Shown here: positions 29,895-40,210 of the stretch, in pieces
Position numbering within the stretch: the first letter of the stretch is position 1
How the letters are laid out: every line of letters begins with the position of its first letter
DNA from: Aliivibrio fischeri
Lineage (GTDB): Bacteria; Pseudomonadota; Gammaproteobacteria; Enterobacterales; Vibrionaceae
Assembly (NCBI GenBank): GCA_038993745.2
Contig: CP160629.1
Span: 2,108,001-2,172,000, forward strand
Length of the DNA: 64,000 bases
Direction of reading: 5' to 3'
Made by a program: the position numbers and the translations under genes
The notes under the pieces: model-generated
Told to the model about the DNA's origin: nothing
Database searches by the model: none
What the model saw: only the letters and a program-made list of their open reading frames with translations

Positions 29895-30956
29895 TTATTC
29901 TCCAGATTCTGTTTGAGCTAGGCTGTCTGTTGGGGTTGCTGATAGTGGAATTGACATGGTAAAACATGCGCCATCATCCGGTTCTGAATACAATTCAAGT
30001 TGTCCTTTATGAGCTCGACAAACCATTTGCACAACCGCAAGACCAAGACCTGTACCTTGAGAGCGAGTAGTAAAAAATGGTTCCATTATTTTGTCTTGTA
30101 ACTCTAGTGGTATACCGGGGCCATTATCTTGCACCGATATTTTTAAAAACCCATTCACAGGTCTGAAAAAGACGTCTATTTGACATCCCTTCCCTATCAC
30201 TTGAATGGCATTCATGATCAAATTACTAATAGCGCTAGCAATGGCATTGGCGTTGCCCATTAGCACTGTATCTTCATGTTCGACTTCTAAGTAGTAATCG
30301 ACTTGATTTGATTGCAGAGCGGTTTCAACCATTGGACGATATTCAGCAACCAAGTCACCTATTGTGAATGGCTTAACAACTTTATTATCACCGCCTTTAG
30401 CAAAGAGAAGCATGTCATTCACTTGCTTTTCTAGATCATGAAGGCGATCAACCAATTTGGTTTGAAAACGTTTATGTGTTGCGGCTGGTAAATTTGGTGA
30501 TCCTAAGTTTGAGGCGTACAACATCGCACTCGACAGCGGTGTTCTCACTTGGTGAGCTAGCGATGCAACCATCTTACCTAATGAAGATAGTCGTTGAAGA
30601 TCACTCACACGAGATTGCAATAAACGCGTTTCAGTCAGATCAGTGATCAGTATTAGTTGACCTGTTTCTGATGCCGAAATTGCCAATCGAACTTTGCGTC
30701 CATTACGCAATGAGATCTCATGACCATCATCTTCTCTTGGATCAAACGATCGTTGAATGACTTCAAACCAACGCTCTCCCAATAGAGGTAGACCTAAAAG
30801 CTTAATTGCTTCTGGATTGACTTCACACACCATACCTTGTGTATCAAGTAAAATAACACCAGCTGGCATAACATCTAGCACTTGCTTATATCGTGTATTT
30901 TGCTCTTCTACTGTGCCAAGAGGTGAGTTTAATTCACCCTCAGAATTACCCTGCAT
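29895..30956 (-). CDS. flrB: Sensor histidine kinase FlrB
   Basis: Cytosolic kinase for FlrC. It has a PAS-like domain (YKQVLDVMPAGVILLDTQG, about 25-90), an H box (SLAHQVRTPLSSAMLY), an N box (NLIMNAIQVI), G1 VQDNGPGIP and G2 GTGLGLAVV. No membrane segment is present. I chose the ATG at 30956 (MQGNSEGELN); a start 13 codons upstream would lie inside the flrA terminator hairpin and before the expected transcription start. Confidence 0.95.
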   Translation of the reverse strand: MQGNSEGELNSPLGTVEEQNTRYKQVLDVMPAGVILLDTQGMVCEVNPEAIKLLGLPLLGERWFEVIQRSFDPREDDGHEISLRNGRKVRLAISASETGQLILITDLTETRLLQSRVSDLQRLSSLGKMVASLAHQVRTPLSSAMLYASNLGSPNLPAATHKRFQTKLVDRLHDLEKQVNDMLLFAKGGDNKVVKPFTIGDLVAEYRPMVETALQSNQVDYYLEVEHEDTVLMGNANAIASAISNLIMNAIQVIGKGCQIDVFFRPVNGFLKISVQDNGPGIPLELQDKIMEPFFTTRSQGTGLGLAVVQMVCRAHKGQLELYSEPDDGACFTMSIPLSATPTDSLAQTESGE

Positions 30957-30979
30957 AATTTTATTCCCGCCAAAACAAC

Positions 30980-31014
30980 AAAAGGGCTGATGCATTTTAC
31001 ATGCCAGCCCTTTT
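30980..31014 (-). terminator. Rho-independent terminator downstream of flrA
   Basis: A 10-bp perfect stem (AAAAGGGCTG pairing with CAGCCCTTTT on the minus strand) with a 15-base loop ends in TTTTG. It lies about 100 bases after the flrA stop. The loop also contains the -24/-12 element of the flrB promoter. Confidence 0.78.
30992..31006 (-). promoter_or_regulatory. Sigma-54 promoter of flrBC, inside the flrA terminator hairpin
   Basis: Minus-strand TGGCATGTAAAATGC gives GG-N10-GC. Transcription would begin near 30980, about 24 bases before the chosen flrB ATG. In V. cholerae flrBC is transcribed by sigma-54 under FlrA control, so the site fits. Confidence 0.8.
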
Positions 31015-31114
31015 GGTATTTATTATCAATAACTTACACTACACATGTAAGCTTGACGGTCAAATTTTTGTCATTTAAATTAGTGAAACGTTATCTCTTT
31101 TTGACTAAAGAGTA

Positions 31115-32595
31115 TTAACGCATATCATCTTTATTTAAATTATATTTACGCATTTTCTCAACAAGAGTAGTACGACGCATACCTAGCATGTCAGCTGCTC
31201 GCGCAACAACACCATTTTGTGCTTCAAGTGCTTGGCATATCATATTAACTTCAACTTCAGCTAACATCTCTTTCAGATTTAAACCATCTTCAGGTAAATC
31301 ATTCGATGTTGGTCCTGCGTTTTGCATTCCTTGTTGAGGAATACCACCATCACTAAAGTTAGCAAACATGTCAGCTAATGCCGCTTGTTCTTGCTCTTCA
31401 ATTGATTGCTGATTGTAATTCTCAGGTTGGAACTCTGGAATATCACTATAACGATACTTCGTTGGTAAGTGATTTACGTCCACCGATTCCCCAGGGAATA
31501 AGATCATCAAACGCTCAATTAAGTTTGCTAATTCACGTACGTTACCAGGCCAATGGTGTTCCATTAACGAGTTAACGGCACGAGGAGTTAGTCGTACGCG
31601 TGTGCTGCCTTCAGCTTCCATTCTTGCTAATAACTCTTGCAGCAACAAAGGAATATCTTGCTTACGTTCACGTAATGCTGGCATTTCAATTGGGAAAACA
31701 TTTAAACGATAATACAGATCTTCACGGAATGTGCCTTTCTCTATCATCTCATCTAAATTACGGTGCGTCGCAGCAACAATACGAACATCTGCACGAATAC
31801 TTTGATTGCCGCCTACACGCTCAAAACAACGCTCTTGAAGAACACGAAGTAATTTCACCTGCATCGGCATTGGCATATCACCAATTTCATCTAAAAATAA
31901 CGTACCGCCTTGCGCAAGTTCAAAGCGACCTTTACGGGCAGTAATTGCACCAGTAAACGCCCCTTTCTCATGGCCAAACAGTTCACTTTCTAGAAGATCT
32001 GGTGGATAGCCCCACAGTTAACCGGAACAAATGGTCCTTTACGGCGTGGTGAATGGTAGTGCAAATTACGTGCAACTACTTCTTTACCCGTCCCCGATTC
32101 ACCCAGAACTAATACACTTGCTTCTGTACCTGAAACTTGTTCAATTAAATGGCGAACAGTACTAATAGCGGTACTTTGTCCAACCATACTACGGAATAAC
32201 GTATTTTTACGGCCTAGGTGAGGTACTTCTAACCCACGACGACCCATAAATTCTTGGCAATGACGTAACGCATCGGTTAATTGAGGATAATTAACTGGTT
32301 GATTCAGTTCACCGACATAGTTTGTCAATTCCTCAACATCATGCATAGCCCCCGCAAGCATAATGACTGGAATATGATTATGTACAACTAATGAACTTTT
32401 AATTATATCTTTCAGCGCTTGGTCAGAAACTTGACCTAAAAAACAAGCACTCCATGGCTCACTCCACTCAAAAGTAGACAATTCTGAAGCTGAAATGGCA
32501 TGACAATGTTCACCGATAAACTCAAGGATCACCTTAAGATTATGACGGCTCTGAGCATCATCTTCAATAATAAGAGTCTTTGCTAAACCTTGCAT
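31115..32595 (-). CDS. flrA: Sigma-54-dependent flagellar master regulator FlrA (frameshifted)
   Basis: Top activator of the flagellar cascade. The N-terminal FleQ-type domain (no phospho-acceptor Asp), the Walker A GESGTGKE and NCGAI are read from the ATG at 32595. The frame is lost at about 32004-32005, where one missing base (CCC reduced to CC) replaces [12 protein letters not shown]. After restoring it the AAA+ domain (GAFTGA), Walker B and Fis HTH ([18 protein letters not shown]) follow, 494 codons in all. R135 and R176, the c-di-GMP-binding arginines reported for V. cholerae FlrA, are both present. The break is probably a sequencing error. Confidence 0.93.
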
Positions 32596-32695
32596 AGATG
32601 TGGATATGCCTTAATTCTTTGATTTATGTGGTCTATTCATTGAACAGCAACGAAATATTGCCCACATATTATAGCATAAGAAAAATAAGGCAACT

Positions 32696-32721
32696 ATGAC
32701 TGTCTACTTATCGACAGTCAT
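32696..32721. repeat. 9-bp perfect inverted repeat between fliS and flrA
   Basis: ATGACTGTC (32696-32704) and GACAGTCAT (32713-32721) flank an 8-base loop, about 100 bases upstream of flrA and 63 bases after the fliS stop. It lacks an adjacent T-run. It could be a weak terminator for fliS or an operator controlling flrA. Confidence 0.6.
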
Positions 32722-32783
32722 GTTGTAAATGAGAGGTTAGTATAAAAATCGAAAAATAAATTTGATTTATAAAATCGATTTAA

Positions 32784-33194
32784 TTAGATACCAACTTGAT
32801 CTGCGGTAAGATTATGAAATTCTGCAGGAATTTGGTCCCAAGCTGATTTGATTTCACGTAGCATTTCTACGACATCATCAATAGCCTGACCATCATTATT
32901 TTGGTTAGCGTGTGAAATTTGGCGGATCATAAAATCGTATAAAGAATCTAGGTTACTTGCAATTTCACCACCATCGTCCATTGATAGACATGAACGTAGA
33001 CTGATCACGATGTCTAATGCCTTGCCAAGACGCTCGCCTTTAACTGGTGTGTTGCCTTGCTCCATGGCAGCTTTACCTTGGATTAAACGCTCAATAGCTC
33101 CAGCCATCAGCATTTGAATTACCTTATGAGGTGATGCAGCACTTAATTGGCTATCAATTGATACCTTTTTATATGCCTGTAGTGAACCTCTCAT
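32784..33194 (-). CDS. fliS: Flagellin export chaperone FliS
   Basis: Binds flagellin before export. The 136 residues have the family N-terminus AYKKVSIDSQLSAASPHKVIQMLMAGAIERL and a helical bundle. It is the last gene of the flaG-fliD-flaI-fliS unit, the Vibrio flaG-flaH-flaI-flaJ order. Confidence 0.95.
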   Translation of the reverse strand: MRGSLQAYKKVSIDSQLSAASPHKVIQMLMAGAIERLIQGKAAMEQGNTPVKGERLGKALDIVISLRSCLSMDDGGEIASNLDSLYDFMIRQISHANQNNDGQAIDDVVEMLREIKSAWDQIPAEFHNLTADQVGI

Positions 33195-33209
33195 CGTATT
33201 TCCTCAGTT

Positions 33210-33500
33210 TTATTGAAATTTTCTATACAACTGAACCGATTTCTTCGCATGATTCAGTTTTTGATAATCAAGTGCAAATTGCTGCCCTAACTCTGTCATC
33301 TCTTCAACAATGAGTTGGGTTCGTGCAATTGCGAGTTGCCATTCAGTGGATGCCACTATTTCTGACGCTTGCATACATGCATGCAAGAGTTGTTCCCGAT
33401 TTGCTAAAAAAGTAGCCAATTGCTCAAAATTAATATCTTCACTACGATATTGTTTTTGCAACTCTTGGTCTAATACTTCTAATTGCTTTAGTAATTCCAT
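33210..33500 (-). CDS. flaI: FlaI, putative FliT-like flagellar chaperone
   Basis: A small (96-residue), glutamine- and leucine-rich helical protein between fliD and fliS, the position of flaI in Vibrio. FliT-type proteins at this place cap FliD before export. There are few diagnostic residues, so the name rests mainly on position, size and predicted helicity. Confidence 0.8.
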   Translation of the reverse strand: MELLKQLEVLDQELQKQYRSEDINFEQLATFLANREQLLHACMQASEIVASTEWQLAIARTQLIVEEMTELGQQFALDYQKLNHAKKSVQLYRKFQ

Positions 33501-33531
33501 CGGTAACCTCTATACCAGTAACAAGGTTGCA

Positions 33532-35502
33532 TTAACCCAGCGCATTCATCATACCTGATAACTGCGCTTTCATTTTTCCGGTTACATCTTGCATATTGGC
33601 AAATTTATTACGCGTACGCTCTTGAAGACTTTCCATTCGGCGATCTAAATCCACCTGCTGATCATTAAGGCGATAGTTTTGATCTCGCATCGTATTCATT
33701 CGTGTACGAATTGGACCACTCACCCCAGTCATGCTTTGAATAACGTCTTCAACCTTTTTAGCAAAACCTTTTGAACCACCAAAAAAGGTATGCAACTGAC
33801 TGAAATTTTCATTCAATTGACGATCTAACATGGATTGATTGATTTCAAGAGTACCTTGTCGAGTCGTTGAAATACCAAGCTCTATCAGTGTTTTTATTCC
33901 TGTAGGAGCCGATTCAACTGGCGCTACAAATACAGATTTTAAGCGAGACTCAGCCGAACGTACGACACTATCTCCGGCAAGTGGACCACTTTGACCTGTT
34001 GCCGGATCAAAGCCACTTAATGCTTTGGTGGTTTCATAGAACTGATTGTAAGTATTTACAAATTGTTCGATAGCTGCTTTTACAGTATCTCTATCAAACT
34101 GCACATCTAAATCGATGCGTTTGCTTGCTTCTGCTGTTGTACCTTTTAAAGTGATATCAACACCTTGAACCGCGTCTTGAATTACATTGGTGTCACTGCT
34201 TATTCTTGCAACACCATCCAAGACCACTTTCGCACTACTTGCCGATTGAACTTCCTGAAGACCAGAATATAAAGGTTTGCGTGGGCCTTCTGGTTTAATT
34301 GTCTCCACAACCTTTTCAATCGGTTCTAATTTTTCTTTTGCTATTTCTTTAATTGTTGGCGGCAGTTTTTCTACTTTTTCTTTTGCTATATCAACAATTT
34401 CTTTTTTCGGTGCTTCTTTCTGAGGCGCTTCATAAGTAATACCAGCAGCTTGGAAAACCGTATCTGGCGTTTGTCCAATTTCTGCAAGCGCTTCAGCTGC
34501 ATCTTGATCGCCTTGCTTTGCCGCTTTAGCTAATTCAATCTTTTCATCTTCATTTGGAAGTGCCGCTTGCAGCGTTCCTGCAGTACGCTCACTCCACCCT
34601 GACATGCCAGATGTTGGATCGGTTGGATCTTCTAACGTCGCTAATGCCGCTGTTGCTTCTTGCTGCATCATGATTTCTTTAGCTGCTTTTTCTTCACGAG
34701 CTAATTCACGATTGGCATAATCAATCAAAGGTTTAAAGTAAGCGTATTTTTCTTCGTCACTCAGCTCTGGTACTTCTTGCTCTGTAATTGGCTCACGAAC
34801 TTGTTGAGCGGCAACTTCAGGCACTTGCTGATATTGAAGCAATGTTGGAATATCAAACTTCGTTGATACCGTTGGATCAAAGTCAGGGTTAAACGCAAAT
34901 CGATGCAATTGGTTATTGTATTTTGCATCAACTTCAATTTTAACTTTATTACTTTCGCCTGGCTTATCAGATGCGAGAATTAAACGAGAGCCACCATCGT
35001 CTTTTACGATAGAAGCTTGCACACCTGGGTTTGAAGGTGCACTGTTAATCTGTTTTAAAATGTCAGTAATTTTATTATTTTGGCCGACAACATCGATAGT
35101 AAATGATTTCTTACCTAGCGATATTTCTAATTTACCTGGGCCAAATTTAGCATCATCACGAATAGGAGACGATGCTAGCTTTTGAGCTTGAGCAAGTTGT
35201 AAAACGTCAATAGTATAACGACCAGCAAGTGCATCAGGGCTCGCCGTAGCACTAACTACATCTTCATCACTACTTGAGATAGTTCTCGATGCAAATGTGT
35301 CGTCTTGACGGAAAGTCGTCATAAGATTCTTCATGGTATCTAATGATTCTTGCAGACGGCCGTAACCACTAATATTAGTATCTATGTCTGAACGTTCACG
35401 GTCGATGCGCTGCTGCTTAGGTAAGCGCTCGCTTTCAACTATTTTGCTCACCATAGAATTAATATCTAGGCCACCACCCATCCCCATCGGGCTAACACTC
35501 AT
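33532..35502 (-). CDS. fliD: Flagellar filament cap protein FliD
   Basis: Caps the growing filament. The 656 residues show FliD N-terminal (MGGGLDINSMVSKIVESERLPKQQRI) and C-terminal (FVNTYNQFYETTKALSGFD, FGGSKGFAKKVEDVIQSMTG) domains. Between about 225 and 425 lies a highly charged, Glu/Lys/Gln-rich segment (DIAKEKVEKLPPTIKEIAKE) that enterobacterial FliD lacks. It lies 24 bases after flaG. Confidence 0.95.
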   Translation of the reverse strand: MSVSPMGMGGGLDINSMVSKIVESERLPKQQRIDRERSDIDTNISGYGRLQESLDTMKNLMTTFRQDDTFASRTISSSDEDVVSATASPDALAGRYTIDVLQLAQAQKLASSPIRDDAKFGPGKLEISLGKKSFTIDVVGQNNKITDILKQINSAPSNPGVQASIVKDDGGSRLILASDKPGESNKVKIEVDAKYNNQLHRFAFNPDFDPTVSTKFDIPTLLQYQQVPEVAAQQVREPITEQEVPELSDEEKYAYFKPLIDYANRELAREEKAAKEIMMQQEATAALATLEDPTDPTSGMSGWSERTAGTLQAALPNEDEKIELAKAAKQGDQDAAEALAEIGQTPDTVFQAAGITYEAPQKEAPKKEIVDIAKEKVEKLPPTIKEIAKEKLEPIEKVVETIKPEGPRKPLYSGLQEVQSASSAKVVLDGVARISSDTNVIQDAVQGVDITLKGTTAEASKRIDLDVQFDRDTVKAAIEQFVNTYNQFYETTKALSGFDPATGQSGPLAGDSVVRSAESRLKSVFVAPVESAPTGIKTLIELGISTTRQGTLEINQSMLDRQLNENFSQLHTFFGGSKGFAKKVEDVIQSMTGVSGPIRTRMNTMRDQNYRLNDQQVDLDRRMESLQERTRNKFANMQDVTGKMKAQLSGMMNALG

Positions 35503-35526
35503 GAATCGCTTTCCTCAATTAACGGT

Positions 35527-35946
35527 TTAAATCCTCTCAGCTATCAATCCAGATGCACTGGCAGCTAAATCTCTAGCAACTTCCAACATCTTTTCATCGG
35601 GAATTTGTCGAATGATATCACCGCTGCTGACTTCAAAAACGGTAATAACCTGCCGCCCTGACTCTTCATCTAGGCGAAACGATAATCCTCGATCCATGCT
35701 TTTAACGTATTCATTAAGCTCTTCTACTGCTTTATGAAGTGCTTCTTTCTTTTTCGTTTCAAGCTTTTGTTCTGCTTCTGCAACAATGGCTTCGCTAGCA
35801 GTTAAAGGTTCTGTGCCTTCAATGAGCGATGCTTTGTTATCTACATAAACAGATGATGTTGGTTGCACATTAGAACTAGCAATTTGCGTGCCGTTATTTG
35901 AAGGGGGTGTGGAGTGGATTGTTGAAGATACAAATGATGAATCCAT
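35527..35946 (-). CDS. flaG: Flagellar protein FlaG
   Basis: A 139-residue protein with a Ser/Thr/Asn-rich N-terminus and a C-terminal FlaG domain (AVEELNEYVKSMDRGLSFRLDEESGRQVITVFEVSSGDIIRQIP). FlaG influences filament length in other polar flagellates. A strong ribosome site (AGGAGG) precedes the ATG. First gene of the unit after the flagellin array. Confidence 0.93.
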   Translation of the reverse strand: MDSSFVSSTIHSTPPSNNGTQIASSNVQPTSSVYVDNKASLIEGTEPLTASEAIVAEAEQKLETKKKEALHKAVEELNEYVKSMDRGLSFRLDEESGRQVITVFEVSSGDIIRQIPDEKMLEVARDLAASASGLIAERI

Positions 35947-35966
35947 AGTATTTTCCTCCTAATACG

Positions 35967-35999
35967 AAAAAAGACAGCAAGAGGAGCGGTCCTGCTGTC
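35967..35999 (-). terminator. Terminator after the last flagellin gene (flaE)
   Basis: Minus-strand stem GACAGCA/TGCTGTC (7 bp, 13-base loop) followed by six T, between the flaE stop and flaG. Confidence 0.78.
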
Positions 36000-36069
36000 A
36001 TATTTCAGTAAGTGGGTAGACGATGAAGCCGCCCACCTACCTATTTTAGTATTATCAATTAATCAACGA

Positions 36070-37206
36070 TTAACGTAATAGACCTAGAGCAGCGTTTGGC
36101 GCTTGCTTAGCTTGAGCAAGGATAGAAGAACTTGCTTGCTGTAGGATTTGAGACTTAGTCATTTCTGTTGTTTCTTTCGCGAAATCAACGTCTTTGATTT
36201 GGCTCTTAGAAGCAGAAACGTTTTCGTTAATGTTGTCTAAGTTGCTGATTGTGTGACCCATACGGTTTTGAGCAGCACCTAGCTCAGAACGGTGGCTATC
36301 AACAAATTTCATTGCTGCGTCAACAACTGCTACTGCATTTTGAGAACCAGCAACTGTAGTTACGTCGATGTTGCCAACAGTTTTGTTTGCAACTTCAGCA
36401 TCAGCCATACCAGTTTCTTTAGCTAGAGCACCAGAGAAGCTGATTTCGCCATCTGCAACGTCTTTAGCTGCGAATACTTGTAGTTTGCCATCTTCGCCAA
36501 CAGAAGCGCTAACTTTGTCAGTTTGACCGTTGATGTATGTTGCAACTTCTTCGATATCGTCGCCAGCTTTAGCGTTGATTTCGATAGATTGCTCTTCACC
36601 ATTCTTATCAGCGATTGTGATAGTCATGTTTGCGTCTTTACCAGCAGTCCAACCAGCAGCAACACCTTCAGAAGCTGTGAATGTTTTACCACCCATGTTT
36701 GCTTCGTCTGCACGTAGGTTGTTTAGAGTAAGCATTACTGCTTCACCTGAATCAGCACCAACTTGGAAAGATTTAGTACCGAAGTTACCGTTAAGTAGAC
36801 GTGTGCCACCGAAAGAAGTTGTTTCAGCGATACGGTTCATTTCGTCAGAAAGAGCCGTAACTTCTTGTTGGATCGCTTGACGGTCAGCGTCAGTGTTTGA
36901 ACCATTTGACGATTGCAGTGCTAGGTCACGTACACGAGAAAGGATGTTTGAAGTCTCTTTCATTGCGCCTTCAGCAGTTTGCATCATAGAGATGCCGTCG
37001 TTTGCGTTACGAACCGCTACGTCTAGACCACGAGTTTGCGTGTTTAGACGGTTAGAGATTTGTAGACCAGCTGCGTCATCTTTAGCACTGTTGATTTTGC
37101 TACCAGATGATAGACGTTCCATAGATTGGTTAACGCCGTCAGTTGCGCTGTTTAAGTAACGCTGTGCAGTCATTGCTGATACGTTAGTATTTACTGTAAT
37201 AGACAT
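36070..37206 (-). CDS. flaE: Flagellin (flaE position)
   Basis: Filament subunit of 378 residues with conserved flagellin ends ([19 protein letters not shown]... and ...[20 protein letters not shown]) and a variable middle. The ATG at 37206 has AGGAGA eight bases upstream; an in-frame start 20 codons earlier would add a non-flagellin leader and was rejected. It is fifth counting from flgL. The letter follows the A. fischeri order as I recall it and is less certain than the product. No clear sigma-28 site was found upstream. Confidence 0.92.
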   Translation of the reverse strand: MSITVNTNVSAMTAQRYLNSATDGVNQSMERLSSGSKINSAKDDAAGLQISNRLNTQTRGLDVAVRNANDGISMMQTAEGAMKETSNILSRVRDLALQSSNGSNTDADRQAIQQEVTALSDEMNRIAETTSFGGTRLLNGNFGTKSFQVGADSGEAVMLTLNNLRADEANMGGKTFTASEGVAAGWTAGKDANMTITIADKNGEEQSIEINAKAGDDIEEVATYINGQTDKVSASVGEDGKLQVFAAKDVADGEISFSGALAKETGMADAEVANKTVGNIDVTTVAGSQNAVAVVDAAMKFVDSHRSELGAAQNRMGHTISNLDNINENVSASKSQIKDVDFAKETTEMTKSQILQQASSSILAQAKQAPNAALGLLR

Positions 37207-37451
37207 AAATAGATCTCCTAAGGGAAAGTGCAATGGTGGTTTGGTCTCATCCTCCGCCCCAGCCATTGTTTCTCACATATATTTAAAAGCGTATCTCTAT
37301 ATACTTTGTAGACTCTCACCTCTACAAAATACATCGCCGAGATAGCCTAAGTTTAATTTTTATAAAGTAAGTCAGACTCACTTATAACCTGTTGGGATTG
37401 AACTTTGCAGATGGCATAAGCTCACATTCTCACAAGTGTTTACTATGCTGA

Positions 37452-38579
37452 TTAGCCCAACAGGCCTAATGCTGCATTTGGTGCCTGCTTAGCTTGAGCA
37501 AGGATAGACGAGCTCGCTTGTTGCAGGATTTGAGATTTCGTCATTGCTGTCGTTTCTTTAGCAAAATCAACATCTTTGATTTGGCTGTTAGACGCATTCA
37601 CGTTCTCGTTAATGTTTTCTAAGTTGTTAATAGCGTGGTTGAAACGGTTTTGGAAAGCACCTAAATCAGCACGGTTTGAATCAACGTATTGCATTGCTGA
37701 ATCAAGAATTGCTACTGCTTTTTGTGAACCACCAACGGTTGTTACATCGATGCTCTTAACTGTGTCAGATACTTTATTACCCATACCCAGTTCGTTGCTT
37801 AATGAACCACTGAATTCAATATCAGTTGCATCTGCTGCTGCAAAAATTTGTAATTTGCCGTCTTCAGTTACAGAAGCGTTTACAGCATCGCTTTGACCAT
37901 TGATGTAAGTTGCTACTTCTTCAATATCGTCACCAGCTTTTGCATTGATAGTGATGTTTTGTTCTTCACCTTTGCTATCAACAAAGTTCATTGTTAATTC
38001 TGTATTTTCAGCATCTACTTTCCAGTTTGAGTCTTTACCTTCAGTCGCTGAGTAAGTTGAACCACCCATCGCTGTTGTATCAGAGCGCATGTTGTTCAGA
38101 GTAAGCATTACAGCTTCACCTGAATCTGAACCGATTTGGAAAGATTTAGTACCGAATTGGCCGTTAAGTAGACGTGAGCCACCGAACGATGTTGTTTCTG
38201 CAATACGGTTTAATTCGTCATTCAAAGCAACCACTTCTTCTTGAATCGCTGTACGGTCTGCATGTGTATTTGAACCGTTCGCTGATTGAAGTGATAAATC
38301 ACGCATACGTTGAAGGATGTTCGTTGTTTCGTTCATCGCACCTTCAGCAGTTTGCGCCATTGAGATACCATCATTTGCATTTCGAACAGCAACATCTAAA
38401 CCACGAGTTTGAGACGTTAGACGGTTTGAAATTTGTAGACCCGCTGCATCATCTTTAGCACTGTTAATTTTAAGACCTGAAGACAAACGCTCCATTGAGC
38501 TGTTTAGGTCGTTAGTTGCGTTGCTTAGGTAACGCTGTGCTGTCATTGCTGATACGTTTGTGTTTACATTGATAGACAT
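37452..38579 (-). CDS. flaD: Flagellin (flaD position)
   Basis: A 375-residue flagellin with the same ends as its neighbours (last residues [10 protein letters not shown]) and its own middle region (about 175-275). Fourth from flgL. A sigma-28-type promoter lies at 38657-38683, so it is expected in the late, FliA-dependent class. The letter is by position. Confidence 0.92.
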   Translation of the reverse strand: MSINVNTNVSAMTAQRYLSNATNDLNSSMERLSSGLKINSAKDDAAGLQISNRLTSQTRGLDVAVRNANDGISMAQTAEGAMNETTNILQRMRDLSLQSANGSNTHADRTAIQEEVVALNDELNRIAETTSFGGSRLLNGQFGTKSFQIGSDSGEAVMLTLNNMRSDTTAMGGSTYSATEGKDSNWKVDAENTELTMNFVDSKGEEQNITINAKAGDDIEEVATYINGQSDAVNASVTEDGKLQIFAAADATDIEFSGSLSNELGMGNKVSDTVKSIDVTTVGGSQKAVAILDSAMQYVDSNRADLGAFQNRFNHAINNLENINENVNASNSQIKDVDFAKETTAMTKSQILQQASSSILAQAKQAPNAALGLLG

Positions 38580-38656
38580 AATTTATTTCTCCACTTTGGT
38601 TCCGAATCACTCCGCTCCTGGACCGGTAACCGTATTGTTCATCGTTGATACTTAAC

Positions 38657-38683
38657 TTAGCGACCTACTTTCAAATTACTTTA
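38657..38683 (-). promoter_or_regulatory. Sigma-28 (FliA) promoter of flaD
   Basis: Minus-strand TAAA, 15 bases, GTCGCTAA; close to TAAA-N15-GCCGATAA. It is 78 bases upstream of the ATG. Confidence 0.72.
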
Positions 38684-38893
38684 GAAAAACTTTTAATTTT
38701 TTAAGCTTTTCTTTTTTAAGAATTTTTCAGCTTTTTCTTAGTCGCTGTGCCTTGTAATTAAGTTATCGCTCGCAATCGGAAACTCTTTAGAGAAAAATGC
38801 AAAAAAAACGAAAATAATTTAAATCCCAGATAAAATGTGAGGAAAATCACCCAATTTAGAGGGAAATAGATATTTATTGATGGTTTTATAAAC

Positions 38894-38920
38894 AAAAAAA
38901 GCCGAGGCAAGCCCCGGCTT
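38894..38920 (-). terminator. Terminator of flaC
   Basis: Minus-strand 10-bp stem (AAGCCGGGGC with GCCTCGGCTT, one G-T pair), two-base nominal loop, then seven T. Confidence 0.88.
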
Positions 38921-38974
38921 TGGCATAGTGTGAGAGCACTATTACCTTAGAAGTTGTTTAAATCTTCTAAAAAA

Positions 38975-40108
38975 TTAGCGTAATAGACCAAGAGCAGCGT
39001 TAGGCGCTTGCTTAGCTTGAGCTAAAATAGAAGAACTTGCTTGTTGAAGAATCTGAGATTTCGTCATCTCTGTTGTTTCTTTAGCAAAGTCTACATCTTT
39101 AATTCGGCTATTAGATGCTGAAACATTTTCATTAATGTTATCTAAGTTGTTTATTGCATGACTAAAGCGGTTTTGGAATGCACCTAAGTCAGCACGGTTT
39201 GAATCAACAAATTGCATTGCTGCATCAAGAATAGCCACAGCCTTCTGAGAACCACCTACCGTAGTTACGTCTATGCTCTTAACCGTCTCAGCTTGTGCTG
39301 CACCCATATTCAGTTCACCAGCTAATGAACCACCAAATTTAACTTCACCTTGAACTTTATCGTTAGAGGTTACAATTTGTAGCTCACCATTTTCTGATAC
39401 TGACGCATTGATCGCATCGGTTTGACCATTAATGTAAGTCGCTACTTGCTCAATATCATCACCAGACTTAGCATTAATCGTTAACTCTTTCTCTTCACCA
39501 GCACGGTTTACATAAGAAACAGTCAATTCTGATTTCTCAGCATTTACAGCCCAATCACCACCCAGTGCCGTTTCTGCTTTATAGCTTGTTCCGCCCATTG
39601 ATGCAGAGTCTGAACGCATGTTGTTAAGGCTAAGCATTACCGCTTCACCTGAATCCGCACCAATTTGGAATGATTTAGTACCAAATTGACCATTAAGAAG
39701 ACGAGAACCACCGAAAGAGGTTGTTTCAGCAATACGGTTCAGCTCATCATTAAGCGCACCGACTTCTTGTTGAATCGCTTCACGGTCAGCAGTTGTATTT
39801 GAACCGTTTGCTGATTGTAGTGATAAGTCACGCATACGTTGTAAGATGTTTGTTGACTCATTCATTGCACCTTCAGCTGTTTGTGCAATTGAAATACCAT
39901 CGTTTGCATTACGTACAGCTACATCTAAGCCACGAGATTGTGACGTCAAACGGTTTGAAATCTGTAGGCCTGCAGCATCATCTTTTGCGCTGTTAATCTT
40001 AAAGCCAGAAGATAGACGTTCCATTGATTGATTCACGCCATCCGTTGCATTGTTCAAGTAACGCTGAGCTGTCATTGCTGATACGTTAGTATTTACTGTA
40101 ATCGACAT
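38975..40108 (-). CDS. flaC: Flagellin (flaC position)
   Basis: A 377-residue flagellin, closest in ends to the flaD and flaE products. The ATG at 40108 (MSITVNTN) follows GGAGATACCACT; an upstream in-frame start would add 23 residues not found in flagellins. Third from flgL, with a sigma-28 promoter at 40211-40237 and a strong terminator. The letter is by position. Confidence 0.92.
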   Translation of the reverse strand: MSITVNTNVSAMTAQRYLNNATDGVNQSMERLSSGFKINSAKDDAAGLQISNRLTSQSRGLDVAVRNANDGISIAQTAEGAMNESTNILQRMRDLSLQSANGSNTTADREAIQQEVGALNDELNRIAETTSFGGSRLLNGQFGTKSFQIGADSGEAVMLSLNNMRSDSASMGGTSYKAETALGGDWAVNAEKSELTVSYVNRAGEEKELTINAKSGDDIEQVATYINGQTDAINASVSENGELQIVTSNDKVQGEVKFGGSLAGELNMGAAQAETVKSIDVTTVGGSQKAVAILDAAMQFVDSNRADLGAFQNRFSHAINNLDNINENVSASNSRIKDVDFAKETTEMTKSQILQQASSSILAQAKQAPNAALGLLR

Positions 40109-40210
40109 AGTGGTATCTCCGTTTAGTTTTCCGATTGTTTTCCGTAGTTCGGAAAACTGAGCTTTATTATTCGACACTAAATTGATTGCTATTAGTGCCT
40201 GATACTTAAC

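Larger units (their letters stand above)
38580..38974. other. Intergenic region flaD-flaC
   Basis: Holds the flaD leader, its sigma-28-type promoter (38657-38683), an AT-rich stretch and the flaC terminator (38894-38920). No gene is seen. Confidence 0.85.

Noticed and set aside
30957..30995. Longer FlrB start (MHQPFCC...)
   Set aside because: It would lie in the flrA terminator hairpin at or before the predicted flrB transcription start.
35973..35992. Sigma-54 promoter upstream of flaG
   Set aside because: The GC and GG are 12 bases apart and the sequence is part of the terminator stem.
37207..37266. Upstream extension of the last flagellin by 20 residues
   Set aside because: The leader does not resemble any flagellin N-terminus and the ribosome site fits the inner ATG at 37206.
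37321..37370. Sigma-28 promoter for the last flagellin
   Set aside because: A CGAT core and a TAAA are present but the spacing is 13 rather than 15 and the -10 has three mismatches; too weak to list.
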